A stretch of 64,000 nucleotides of DNA from Candidatus Vecturithrix granuli. GTDB taxonomy: Bacteria > Moduliflexota > Moduliflexia > Moduliflexales > Moduliflexaceae. The position numbers and the translations under genes are program-made. The notes under the pieces were generated by a model. The model was not told the origin of the DNA. It worked only from the letters and a program-made list of their open reading frames with translations, and searched no databases. The stretch's first letter is position 1, and each line of letters opens with the position of its first letter. The DNA lies in assembly GCA_000739535.1 (NCBI GenBank), contig DF820464.1, forward strand, positions 741,761 to 805,760, read 5' to 3'. Shown here in pieces: positions 8,866 through 17,161 of this stretch.

Positions 8866-9087
8866 ATGGTTCTGACAACAGTACAGTCAAATCACATTTC
8901 TCTTCCTGAACCGCTGGTGAAACGGTTTTGGGGGAAATCATTCGAAATCATCGAAATCAAAGAAGGCATCTTGCTCAAACCGGTAGATGATGCTATCAGC
9001 CTGGCAAAGGGCTGTCTGAAGGGCACAGGATTTTCATCGCAACGATTCATGCAACTCAAGCAGACAGAAAAGGAGTTAGAACGATGA
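8866..9087 (+). CDS. AbrB/SpoVT-type antitoxin
   Basis: A 73-residue protein. The N-terminal half (SNHISLPEPLVKRFWGKSFE, then IIEIKEGILLKPV) fits the swapped-hairpin AbrB DNA-binding fold of VapB/MazE-type antitoxins: a short strand, a helix start marked by proline, then the IxLKP strand. The C-terminal tail is the likely toxin-binding part. A perfect AAGGAGGTG precedes the start. Its stop overlaps the toxin start by 4 bases (ATGA). The promoter in repeat II lies about 45 bases upstream; AbrB-type antitoxins usually repress their own promoter. Confidence 0.85.
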   Translation: MVLTTVQSNHISLPEPLVKRFWGKSFEIIEIKEGILLKPVDDAISLAKGCLKGTGFSSQRFMQLKQTEKELER

Positions 9088-9500
9088 GCGAACACTATGT
9101 GATGGATGCCTGCGCATTACTGGCTTTTTTGAATGCGGAGCAGGGCGGCGATAATGTTGAAGCGTTGCTGCGAAAGGCAAATACACCTGAATGTACCCTG
9201 TATATGCACAAATTGAATGTGCTGGAAATTTATTATGGCGTGTTTCGTGATGTCAGCCCGGAGAAAGCAGAAGAAACCCTAAACACCATCCATTCCTTGC
9301 CAATTACGATTGTTGATGTGCTGTCAGATGCGGTTTTCAAAGAAGCCGGGCGATTAAAAGCCACCTATAAAATCTCGCTTGCAGATGCAATAGCTCTGGC
9401 AGAAGCCAAAACGAGAGACGTTCAATTGCTCACTTCCGATCATCATGAATTTGATTCGATTGACGCTCAGAAGGATGTGAAGTTTTATTGGATTCGATAA
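9084..9500 (+). CDS. VapC-type PIN-domain toxin
   Basis: A complete 138-residue PIN protein. All four acidic positions are visible: YVMDACALLAFLN (Asp near residue 8), NVLEIYYG (Glu near 49), SLADAIALAEA (Asp near 97) and LLTSDHHEFD (Asp near 115). VapC toxins cleave RNA, most often tRNA or 23S rRNA loops, in a magnesium-dependent way. It is coupled to the AbrB-type antitoxin upstream by an overlapping ATGA. It is the most intact toxin of the island. Confidence 0.88.
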   Translation: MSEHYVMDACALLAFLNAEQGGDNVEALLRKANTPECTLYMHKLNVLEIYYGVFRDVSPEKAEETLNTIHSLPITIVDVLSDAVFKEAGRLKATYKISLADAIALAEAKTRDVQLLTSDHHEFDSIDAQKDVKFYWIR

Positions 9501-9628
9501 GGCTGGAGCGTGATCTGGACGTCACTGGTACGGGACTTTCTATTGAATCATATATCCGGTATCTGCGGACAAAATACGGAGAATTGTATCACTTGTAGCT
9601 TTTTCGTTTCATCATGTTGCACATTCGC

Positions 9629-9803
9629 CTTGTAAGGCTTTATTCTGGACAGATAGCGAGGATTACGGAGGTATTCCAGTGACAAGAACACCTTGACAAG
9701 GAACATCAAATTTGAGAGGATTAAAAATAAATTCCGCACAAACAAGAGCTCAGGGAGTCCACAAAATAAGGAGAGTGCAGGATGCAAAAAAGCGACTTAC
9801 CTT
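9629..9803 (+). repeat. Repeat I copy C, degraded
   Basis: The spacer and junction of repeat I are recognisable (ACAAGAACACCTTGACAAGG, then AAATAAGGAGAGTGCAGGAT), but the STAND tail before it is strongly mutated. The orphan gene start at 9782 stops after MQKSDLP. The stretch 9501-9628 has no gene that I can support. Confidence 0.65.
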
Positions 9804-9806
9804 AAT

Positions 9807-10058
9807 ATGATACAGATCTGTCATTTTTGCGGCAATAAAAATTTTCGAAAACGGACTGTACAGTATATTTACTGACATAATGGCAATTTCTTGCTGGTGA
9901 ATAATGTACCATGCGTTGAATGTGAATTCTGCGGCGAACAATATTTCGAGGCAGCCGTATTGAAAAAAATCGAACAGGATTATCTCGACATTTCTGTTGC
10001 CGGAAAACCCGCAGAGAAAGAAATTCGCGTGCCATGTGAAGATTTTGCACTGGTATAA
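9807..10058 (+). pseudogene. YgiT-type zinc-finger protein with in-frame TGA
   Basis: The frame from ATG 9807 gives MIQICHFCGNKNFRKRTVQY, reaches TGA at 9873-9875 and continues with HNGNFLLVNNVPCVECEFCG to a stop at 10056-10058. The two CxxC pairs (CHFC before, CEFC after the stop) form the zinc site of YgiT-type antitoxins, so both halves belong to one gene of 83 codons. CGA-to-TGA would restore arginine. No toxin partner is next to it now, since repeat I copy C ends just before its start. Confidence 0.75.
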
Positions 10059-10089
10059 AAAATAGGATGCAGAAAGGATTAATTTGGGG

Positions 10090-10179
10090 ATGATCGCCCG
10101 GGAGAACATCGAACGCATCCGTAAAGGCCGGAGAAACAGCGCAGAAAATATTATTCAAGAAAGGAAAGAACATGGTTAA
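10090..10179 (+). CDS. Short basic peptide (29 aa), possible antitoxin remnant
   Basis: The frame MIARENIERIRKGRRNSAEN followed by IIQERKEHG ends inside the start of the next antitoxin gene. Charged, helical composition fits the C-terminal piece of an antitoxin, but no domain can be assigned and no clear ribosome binding site is visible. Confidence 0.25.
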   Translation: MIARENIERIRKGRRNSAENIIQERKEHG

Positions 10180-10390
10180 TGCAGCGTATCAAAACATCCT
10201 TGTGCAAGTCAAGCAACTGAATGTGTTAGAGCAATTTCGACTTTTAGAAGCGATCTCCCAATTAGTGCAACGGGAAACGGTCTCGAAACCGCCGCGAAGC
10301 ATTCGTGAACTACGAGGGTTGGGCAAAGAGGTCTGGAAAAATGTTGATGCGCAAGAATACGTCAATCAGGAGCGCGTCTCATGGGAGTAA
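10172..10390 (+). CDS. VapB-like antitoxin, paralogue of the 8136 gene
   Basis: A 72-residue protein that matches the product of 8136-8354 nearly residue for residue from the sixth position (QNILVQVKQLNVLEQ) to the end. AAGGAAAG precedes the ATG. The downstream PIN gene has been reduced to 19 codons, so this antitoxin has no intact local toxin. It may still neutralise the product of 8345 or act as an anti-addiction copy; this is inference from the identity of the two. Confidence 0.75.
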   Translation: MVNAAYQNILVQVKQLNVLEQFRLLEAISQLVQRETVSKPPRSIRELRGLGKEVWKNVDAQEYVNQERVSWE

Positions 10391-10440
10391 ATACGGGTTG
10401 GATTCGTCAATGTCAGCAGGCTATTCTATTAACGTTATAA
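10381..10440 (+). pseudogene. Stub of a VapC-like PIN gene
   Basis: The first 15 codons (MGVNTGWIRQCQQAI) copy the start of the PIN gene at 8345, after which the sequence turns to LLTL and stops. The rest of the toxin is missing. A HEPN gene begins 18 bases later, so the junction between duplicated pair and HEPN pair lies near 10426. Confidence 0.8.
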
Positions 10441-10458
10441 TGGAGGAATAGGTAGAGA

Positions 10459-10839
10459 ATGTTGCAACATCGTTTAGAGTGGGCAAAACATTACCTTGCT
10501 GATGCCCAGGCGTTATGTCACCAGAAACGCTTTAATAGTGCGGTATCACGGACATATTATGCTTCATATCAGGCCATGTGGGCCGCGTTGGGTGAGGCGA
10601 AAGACGGCAAAATTTGGAGACATTTGGCCATTATCAAGCACTTTGTGCGCTGATACCCGAACCATTCTCACACCGGACCAGGGCTGTTAGAGGAGAAACG
10701 GTTTGCTCTCAGACAATTATATACGTACCGGATTCAAGCTGATTATGATGTTGTTGAGCTTCATGAACAGACAATCCAACCGCTTCTTCAGGTTATCGAA
10801 AGCATTATTCGGATTATCGAAGAACAGAGAGGACAATAA
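10459..10839 (+). pseudogene. HEPN-domain protein with in-frame TGA
   Basis: ATG 10459 starts a 126-codon frame interrupted by TGA at 10651-10653. The first part has the HEPN helices (AVSRTYYASYQAMWAAL, then IWRHLAIIKHFVR); the second (TGPGLLEEKRFALRQLYTYR, then IQADYD) has the conserved tail with the DY pair. A TGG-to-TGA change would restore tryptophan, which is common at this place in the family. TGGAGGAAT lies ahead of the start. HEPN proteins of this size are commonly toxins or RNases with a small partner encoded nearby; the partner here is probably the next gene. Confidence 0.75.
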
Positions 10840-10841
10840 CT

Positions 10842-11096
10842 ATGGCGCAAACATCCTTACAACCAACCACTCTGGCACAGGCTGTAACGAGCTTTGTTGA
10901 TGCAATCCATCGGATGTATGCGGGGATAGCCATTCGCACGGTCTCGAATTATGAGGATGAGGACCTGGCGTTCGAAATCACGATTCCGCCCGTATTTTCA
11001 CGGGAGCAGGTGTTAGAAACGTGTAATAGAGCATGTATCACCATCGAGGATGAATATGATGTGTTTATTTTGCCTATCGTCGTGTATGCTCAATAA
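10842..11096 (+). CDS. Small protein of unknown family downstream of HEPN
   Basis: An 84-residue acidic protein starting three bases after the HEPN stop, so the two are almost certainly cotranscribed. It is not an MNT nucleotidyltransferase (no GS or DxD motif). It has an alpha/beta pattern with two hydrophobic strands (LAFEITIP, VFILPIVVYA) and no cysteine cluster. I do not recognise the family. Position suggests an alternative HEPN partner. A plausible ribosome binding site is AGAGGAC ending in the HEPN stop. Confidence 0.55.
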   Translation: MAQTSLQPTTLAQAVTSFVDAIHRMYAGIAIRTVSNYEDEDLAFEITIPPVFSREQVLETCNRACITIEDEYDVFILPIVVYAQ

Positions 11097-11206
11097 ATCT
11101 CTTTCAAAGTCGCTTATGCGGCAGCGATTGCGGCAGTGGTGCAAGGAGAGAACTATAGAAATGGTATATAAGCACGAATGGCTTATTCTGTTTCAAAGGG
11201 GGACGA

Positions 11207-11243
11207 TTCTTTCTTATATACGATTCTTGTAGTTCTCACAGAG
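11207..11243. repeat. Copy of the dctP upstream sequence
   Basis: ATTCTTTCTTATATACGATT and the following 17 bases match 18216-18253, upstream of the dctP gene, with few changes. It lies just after the 3' end of the ceramidase-like gene. It could be the broken end of the promoter region of another transport operon. Confidence 0.5.
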
Positions 11244-11264
11244 CGGTGAATATCTTGCCTTGCT

Positions 11265-12575
11265 TCAAATATCTATATCCAGGGATCGCAAGACCTCAAC
11301 GGCTTCACGAGCAACAACCTGGGCGCTTTCTGGGGTGAAGCGTGAGGCGACGGCTTCATAGCCGCCTTCTTCATAGGTCTGCGCCGTAGGCAGATAGCCG
11401 ATGTAGCCGTTGGTATAGCCCAGAATACAGGTCTGTGCAAAAGGCGAGTTCTGTTTGATGGCTAAGCCGATCTCGACAAACAATTCGCCCGGAAATGCGA
11501 GCAGGGCGCAATTGCCGATCTTGATGCCCTGAAGCTCGATCTCAAGCGTCTCCTGCTGAGGAGCTTTGGCTTGTTGCGCCACGTTGTCTAATAACAATTC
11601 CGCATAGAATTTGTTGACTCTGGCTTTGAGTAATTGTTCCTCAGAGGCGCCTTCCGCAATGGCTTGTTGTAAAACCGCTTGTTTGGCAATAAGATCGTTT
11701 TGAACCTGCTCAAGCGACGGCAGCGGCTTTAATTTCAGCGCAATGGTTTTGCTTTTTGCAACAACCACAATTTCCGATTGTAATTCGATGGTTTCGAAGA
11801 TTTTGAGCACTTCACCAGCCAGCATGTTTCCGAGCTTTTCAGCCCGCTCGAAAGTGCGTCCCGGTATGGGATAGCCGAGTGCGCTGAGATCCGCAGAATG
11901 CCCGGTGTTAATATCTCCGGTCGCGCCGTTCGTAAACATGGACAGGAATCCATCCCCTTTGACGCGCTCCATGAGGCGCGTCGCATAGCCGGGATAGTCG
12001 GCAGTAATCAGCAGATTGTCAGGGCCTAACACGACCGGGTGACAGGTATAATTGATAAGTACTCCCCCGGGCCGCCCGTTCGCAAAATCAAAGCGCAATA
12101 CGCCGACTTGCGGGTCAACGGGCAAGCCATCAGGATGTCTGCGATTCACTCCAATCCCCTGAATCGTCCCGCAACCGACGCCAATTCTGGCCGGTTCCCG
12201 CACGCTCCAGGCCGCATAAATACCCCCGGCAAGATCATCAATCAAATTTTGCATGTATGCGGCGCTGGCAATTTCTTTCTCATTTGGCCGCAACTCTGGA
12301 CCTGAATGGGTATGCGTTGCCGCAATAGCAATGCATTCTTCACAGATCCCGATCTTCCGGGCCGCTAACGCTTTGACCTGTTTGACCATTTCCGCCGGAA
12401 GACACAGCAGGTCGGCCGCAACAATTGCTACAGGTTCTTGTTGTTCGATCACGAGGATGCGAGCGTACAATTCATCGTGGATACCTTGCGACACATCTTT
12501 TCGCGCCGCAAATCCACCCAACGGACAGCCGATATACGGCGTAATATTGACTTTACAGGTTCCTATGCGTATCAT
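11265..12575 (-). CDS. Neutral/alkaline non-lysosomal ceramidase N-terminal-domain hydrolase
   Basis: A 436-residue protein beginning MIRIGTCKVNITPYIGCPLG, with the THTHSGP motif near residue 90 that carries zinc-binding histidines of the neutral ceramidase family, and CHPVVLG (about 182) and NGATGDIN (about 217) typical of the same fold. Full ceramidases exceed 650 residues; this shorter form, without signal peptide, is the type found in metabolic clusters and is of unknown substrate. It is probably a zinc-dependent amidase. It is the last gene of the minus-strand cluster but is separated from dctM by the pseudogene graveyard, so cotranscription is doubtful now. Start chosen from family alignment; ribosome binding is weak (AAAGGGA 13 bases ahead). 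Confidence 0.8.
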   Translation of the reverse strand: MIRIGTCKVNITPYIGCPLGGFAARKDVSQGIHDELYARILVIEQQEPVAIVAADLLCLPAEMVKQVKALAARKIGICEECIAIAATHTHSGPELRPNEKEIASAAYMQNLIDDLAGGIYAAWSVREPARIGVGCGTIQGIGVNRRHPDGLPVDPQVGVLRFDFANGRPGGVLINYTCHPVVLGPDNLLITADYPGYATRLMERVKGDGFLSMFTNGATGDINTGHSADLSALGYPIPGRTFERAEKLGNMLAGEVLKIFETIELQSEIVVVAKSKTIALKLKPLPSLEQVQNDLIAKQAVLQQAIAEGASEEQLLKARVNKFYAELLLDNVAQQAKAPQQETLEIELQGIKIGNCALLAFPGELFVEIGLAIKQNSPFAQTCILGYTNGYIGYLPTAQTYEEGGYEAVASRFTPESAQVVAREAVEVLRSLDIDI

Positions 12576-12682
12576 ATTGCTGACTTGTCCCTTTCTTGAT
12601 AAGTGTAACTACTCAGGCTAATATTTTATTGCCCACGAAACACACGAAAAGACACGAAAATTTTCTTCCTGTAAATAATTCT

Positions 12683-12797
12683 GGTAATGGTTAAATGGTA
12701 AATGATACCGTTCCCTGAGCGGAGTCGAAGGGAACACGTTCAGGCTCGTTTCGACTTCGCTCAACGAGCGGATGCCAGTTACCGTTTAACCATTACC
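12683..12797. mobile_element. MITE-like element, copy 1, with 8-bp target duplication
   Basis: Terminal inverted repeats start GGTAATGGTTAAATGGTAAA and end TTACCGTTTAACCATTACC. Two short palindromes around TCGACTTCGCTCA form the core. The element is flanked on both sides by the exact direct repeat ATAATTCT (12675-12682 and 12798-12805). It codes for nothing. Related elements are at 51098-51280 and from 63908. Confidence 0.8.
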
Positions 12798-12945
12798 ATA
12801 ATTCTGTGTTATCGTACAGGTTAGGAGAAGGAGCATGAATTTGTCAAATTTATCTTGCCCTGTGTTGAGTTTTTAGAAGAGATGAGAACATAGACTCGAC
12901 AAGCGACAAGCATACAGACCACAAGCATGGAGGAAACCAATGGCA

Positions 12946-14205
12946 AGTAGAGAAATGATTCTTCGAGATGATGAGGGCACTATCATCAATCACAAAACAC
13001 AGAAACGGGATACCTTAAGCGTTGATAAATGACGAATCGGGGAGATCGAAGCGGAGGGAGAAGGATGTAAACGGGAGCATCTTCCCGATATGACATCTGA
13101 TGTGTTAACCCATGCCCAGCAGCAGCAGATTGAACAGATAAAAAAACCGAGCACGTGAGATGTAACGGGCAGCGTCCGGTCACAATCAAGATGACGCATG
13201 GCCAATTTGCCTTGCTGAATCAACGGTTTACGGATCGAGTAGGCCAGAAGAACTTCAGTTGGTTCGAATAGGCGGAACAATGTCGCCAGAGTTCTGAAAG
13301 TGAGCGGTGACGGTCTCGGTGTTGTTATTCTGCCAACTGGCGGAGTTATCATGACGTGTCAACCTTGCGGAGAGATGAAACTGGTGCGACTCTGTTGAGC
13401 GGTCAACGGATTCATGAGATTGTTGAGGAGGAAGCGCAGCGGCTGAGGGCTTCTACGGCGGCTCAGGCGAGGGCTGTTTTGGCAGGGGACACTGTCGTAC
13501 CGAGGATGAATCAGGAGGTCGCCATCCAGGAGGGGCAGACAGAGGACGTGTTGCTGTGTGATGACGGCAGACAGGTGAAGACGCAAAAGGACTATCGGGA
13601 GAAGCCCTCGGCGTGCCCCTCGACCACTGAGGTGGTTCAGGAGCCTCAGTATGGGGGAAACAGAGCAAAGGGAAGGTCAATACGGATGTGCTGCTGCTCC
13701 AACGAGCCCAGGGCGGGTTTCGCTACATGATGGAGGGGCTTGTGAAGGGGCGGGGGCTGAAAGCGACCATGTGAGTGCAGAAGAGTTGGTCAAAAGGGCT
13801 CTTATCGAGGAATATGGGAAGCGCACGGAGGCGTTAAATCTTGTGGCAATGACTGATGGAGCCCGCGGTATTCGTCTGTTTTTTTGAGCGCGTATTGGGT
13901 TGTGGGATCGTGCTGATTTTGGATGGGTCTCACCTGGAGAACAGGGGGGGGGAACTGATGAGCAGGATTGCCAGCACCACAACAGAGAAAGAGCGTCATT
14001 GTCGGGTTCTCCTGGGCTGGTTGTGGGAGGGGAATGTGGATGACGCCCTGCCCTCTCTGCGCCCATCTGTTTCTGTGCGTCATCAGAAGCCACATCAGGA
14101 ACTGATCACCTCTCTCACGCAACACACCGCTGAGATCATCAAATATCAGGCTCGGCAAGAGACAGGAAAACCGATTGGCAGGGGGCGACCGGTATTATGT
14201 CGTAG
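12946..14205 (+). pseudogene. Decayed ISKra4-like transposase
   Basis: No single frame spans the region, but pieces in all forward frames resemble a transposase of the ISKra4 type. The clearest part, 13890-14190, encodes VLILDGSHLENRGGELMSRI, then LLGWLWEGNVDDAL, then EIIKYQARQETGKPIGRGR; intact relatives read ...TGKPIGSGRVEK. An earlier piece is IHEIVEEEAQRLRASTAAQA (13410-13470). Many stops and frameshifts show long decay. The transposase breaks off near 14205, where a fragment of another gene in the opposite strand begins. I see no terminal inverted repeats. Confidence 0.6.
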
Positions 14206-14820
14206 ATCAATGATCAGAGCGGTAATGTGCTTCTGATGGATTTCGTCAAACATGTGTTGCAAAAAGTCCCGAAAATTCATCTGGCGCTCAAGGGTCTTCG
14301 GATCGACCCTGAACGTATGTTCAAATTTTTCGGTTCCCATTTCCTGTAAGAAAAATTGTAGCGCTTGTTGATCCATGAACGTATTGCATTGAAAATAGCA
14401 CATCTTCTGTTGAGAAAGAATCCGGGAATGAAACCACGCGCTTTTTCTGGCCATGACAGGATAAGTCTTCATAGACCTGTTGGCGGTCCATTGTACATCG
14501 TTCACAGCGGATGTTGCGATGGTCGAGATGGTCATGGTCTGTTCCGTTCCATCCAGCCCTGCCACGGTAAGCGTTAACGGTTCATTGTCGCGAATGATCC
14601 CTGCGAATTGTAAGGTTGAAGGTTCTTGTAAATAATACGTGATCGCCCCCTTGCGGCAGATCTCATTTTCACATGACGCCAACTTGCCTAAATGTTGCCT
14701 CACGTGTGTCATCGGCATCCCGTTCACTGCCAGGATTTTCGCGCCTAAATATGTCATATTACTTTTTGCATCAAAATTCATCACATAGAAATCATCCAGG
14801 AGGACAGTTACATTGTTCCT
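14206..14820 (-). pseudogene. Internal fragment of an S41-peptidase-like protein
   Basis: The minus frame has a PDZ-like stretch (YLGAKILAVNGMPMTHVRQH) and, near its end, ALIIDLRHNTG, the strand that in S41 tail-specific proteases precedes the catalytic region. The frame is open to 14949 on one side and 14146 on the other, but the outer codons are antisense to the neighbouring MNT and transposase fragments, so the real piece is about 205 codons. The catalytic serine part and the N-terminus with any signal peptide are lost. Confidence 0.5.
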
Positions 14821-15087
14821 CGCAATTCCTCGATCCGGACAAAAAGACTGGATATTCTCACCGACCTGGCCCGGTCCGGCTTTTGTAATGTTGACCTGGT
14901 CTTTCTGGATACCGACGATATTGTCCTGAAATATGAAGCGGTTCGTCAAAACAAGCTGGTTTATCAGACTGAAGATTTTGATCGTGGTAAACTATATTCC
15001 AGAATCCTTCGGCAGTATTTTGATTTCTCCCCTTATTTGAAAATTCAGCGAGCAGCCTATAAAAGGAGGATAGGGTTTTGTAAATAA
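14821..15087 (+). pseudogene. C-terminal fragment of an MNT-type nucleotidyltransferase
   Basis: The frame reads RLDILTDLARSGFCNVDLVF, LDTDDIVLKYEAVRQNKLVY, then YFDFSPYLKIQRAAYKRR to TAA at 15085. This matches the C-terminal half of the larger MNT antitoxins (DLVxLxxAPxxLxxEVxxxGxxLY... YLDFxPYLxxQ). The GSxxxG half with the active site is missing, apparently cut where the S41-like fragment begins. Confidence 0.6.
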
Positions 15088-15100
15088 TGACTCATCATTT

Positions 15101-15166
15101 CCGTTCTTCCTGAGCCCGACAGAGGACATGTGCATTGGCGTCCTCCGACAGGTTCAGGACGAACGG
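15101..15166. repeat. Imperfect palindromic repeat
   Basis: CCGTTCTTCCTGAGCC at the left faces GGTTCAGGACGAACGG at the right, with an inner GAGGAC/GTCCTC pair. It lies between the MNT fragment and the end of dctM and may serve as a terminator for one side. Confidence 0.55.
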
Positions 15167-15230
15167 TGTATACTTATTTCCGAAAGCATATCCTACTATT
15201 ACAAAAACAGGTCTTCATGTCACTTTATTG

Positions 15231-16511
15231 CTAATATCCGAAGAGACGCGGAATGAACAGGACGATCTGCGGAAAATAGGTAACGACCATCAGCATGACG
15301 ATTTCAACTAAAAGAAACGGGGTATTCACGCGCACGAGTTTCATCAAATCCACCTTCGCAAGTGAACAGGAGACAAAGAGACATAACCCAACAGGCGGCG
15401 TGATCAGGCCGATCATCAGGTTCATGACGACTATCATGCCGAAATGGAGCGGATCGATGCCCGCCTGCACGGCTACGGGAACCAGGATCGGCACCAGGAG
15501 AATGATAGCGGCAAGGCCCTCCATAAAACACCCTACCACGAGCAAGAGCAGATTAATCAGTAACAGGAGCATATACGGATTCGTAGTAAATGAGGTGATT
15601 GCCGCAGCAATCTTCTGGGGCACCATTTCGGTTCCCAGCAGCCAGGCAAAAATGTTCGCGCAGGCCATCACGATTAAAATGGTGGCGGTTGTCACCATTG
15701 AACGATAAAAAATGCCTGGCAAGTCTTTGAATTTCAGGGTGCGCAAGACAAAAAATCCGATGATGAAGGCATACGCGACGGCCACGGAGGCCGCCTCAGT
15801 CGGGGTAAAAATTCCGCTTAAAATTCCGCCTAAAATGATCAGGGGCATTAACAGGGGAATGATGGCCCCGGTAAAACTGGAAAGTAATTCATGCCAGGAG
15901 ACGAAAGGGCGTTTGGTGCCGTAATTTTTTTGGCGTGAAATCATATACGCGACAACCATCAGGCCAAGTCCGATCAGAATTCCTGGAACAACGCCGGTCA
16001 AAAAAAGGCCACCGACGGATACGGAGCCTGCGATTGCATAAATGACGACCGGAATACTCGGGGGAATAATCGGCCCAATCACGGCTGCAGAAGCCACGAC
16101 GGCAGCACTGAACGTGGTATCATACCCATCCTCTTCCATGGCCGGGATCAGAATAGAGCCCAGAGCCGCAGCATCGGCCACAGCGGAGCCGGAAATACCG
16201 GCAAAAAACATGCTCGCTACGATGTTCACATGAGCCAGACCGCCGCGAATATGCCCCACCAGCGCGGTGGAAAGACGCAGAATCCGGTGAGTGATTCCGG
16301 CGCTATTCATCAAATCGCCGGCTAAAATGAAAAATGGGACCGCCATGATAGGAAAAGAATCCATTCCTGTAAACATGCGCTGCGGGATGAGGTGCAGAGG
16401 GACGTCGCCGATTAGCAGCAGGGCAACCAGGCTGGCCAGGGCTAAACAAAACGCAATCGGAATCCCTATCATCAGGGTCAAAAATAAGGCAATTGTGGTG
16501 ATGACTAACAT
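15231..16511 (-). CDS. dctM: TRAP transporter large permease DctM
   Basis: A 426-residue integral membrane protein with about twelve hydrophobic segments, the size and layout of DctM, the sodium- or proton-coupled channel subunit of TRAP transporters. Diagnostic stretches are GISGSAVADAAALGSILIPA, PPSIPVVIYA and the C-terminal LMIGLITPPVGLCLF. GAGGAGG stands just ahead of the ATG. It is the third gene of a dctP-dctQ-dctM operon. Downstream DNA is a pseudogene graveyard. Confidence 0.93.
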   Translation of the reverse strand: MLVITTIALFLTLMIGIPIAFCLALASLVALLLIGDVPLHLIPQRMFTGMDSFPIMAVPFFILAGDLMNSAGITHRILRLSTALVGHIRGGLAHVNIVASMFFAGISGSAVADAAALGSILIPAMEEDGYDTTFSAAVVASAAVIGPIIPPSIPVVIYAIAGSVSVGGLFLTGVVPGILIGLGLMVVAYMISRQKNYGTKRPFVSWHELLSSFTGAIIPLLMPLIILGGILSGIFTPTEAASVAVAYAFIIGFFVLRTLKFKDLPGIFYRSMVTTATILIVMACANIFAWLLGTEMVPQKIAAAITSFTTNPYMLLLLINLLLLVVGCFMEGLAAIILLVPILVPVAVQAGIDPLHFGMIVVMNLMIGLITPPVGLCLFVSCSLAKVDLMKLVRVNTPFLLVEIVMLMVVTYFPQIVLFIPRLFGY

Positions 16512-16574
16512 ATTTTCCTCCTCAGTTGTACAACTTCCTTATTGTTTTCATAAGGCAAGCCTTGCATTCTCTCC

Positions 16575-17081
16575 TTATTCCAACTCGCTGTGGATCGTGA
16601 CATCGGTGGGCGACTCCCTCATTTGTTTGAAAAAGAGCACCACAGCCTGAATGAGAATCAAGCCTGCCCCGACCGGAACAGCCAGATAGGGCACAGTCAT
16701 AGGAATTTCCAGGGCTGGCGAGAGTTGATCGTGCAATAAAAAGCTCAATACAAAGCCCTGATACACAATAACTGCCATCAACAGGGCAACAGCCAGATGA
16801 ATGACCATCGTCATGATTTTGCGCATACCTGGTTTGATCGCGTTAATAATGATGGTGACGCCCACATGATTGCCGCTGGCATAGGCTTCTGAAGCTGCCA
16901 GACAGGCGCCCCAGACCATTAAATAGCGCGCCAATTCTTCAGACCAGGGCAATGGCCGCAAGAGAATATAGCGGAAAATAACCTGGGCAATAACAACCAG
17001 AAACATGGCCATCCCTAATACGAAAATCACAGGCACCATCACACGATGTATAACCCGTGAAATGCTGGGAAGATTTTCCAT
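16575..17081 (-). CDS. dctQ: TRAP transporter small permease DctQ
   Basis: A 168-residue protein with four membrane segments and the characteristic PLPWSEELARYLMVWGACLA stretch after the second. The ATG at 17081 is chosen since AAAGGGGGAT lies just ahead; an open extension to 17216 begins inside the spacer after dctP and lacks such a site. With DctM it forms the membrane part and receives substrate from DctP. Confidence 0.9.
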   Translation of the reverse strand: MENLPSISRVIHRVMVPVIFVLGMAMFLVVIAQVIFRYILLRPLPWSEELARYLMVWGACLAASEAYASGNHVGVTIIINAIKPGMRKIMTMVIHLAVALLMAVIVYQGFVLSFLLHDQLSPALEIPMTVPYLAVPVGAGLILIQAVVLFFKQMRESPTDVTIHSELE

Positions 17082-17161
17082 TACGATCCCCCTTTCACTC
17101 GTTGAATCGTGAAGGTTTATTATGAGAACCTTCACGATTCGGATGATTGGTGTAACACCGA

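Noticed and set aside
14146..14949. Single 267-residue minus-strand protein
   Set aside because: Its first 40 or so codons are antisense to the MNT fragment and its last dozen antisense to the transposase fragment; only the middle resembles a protein family.
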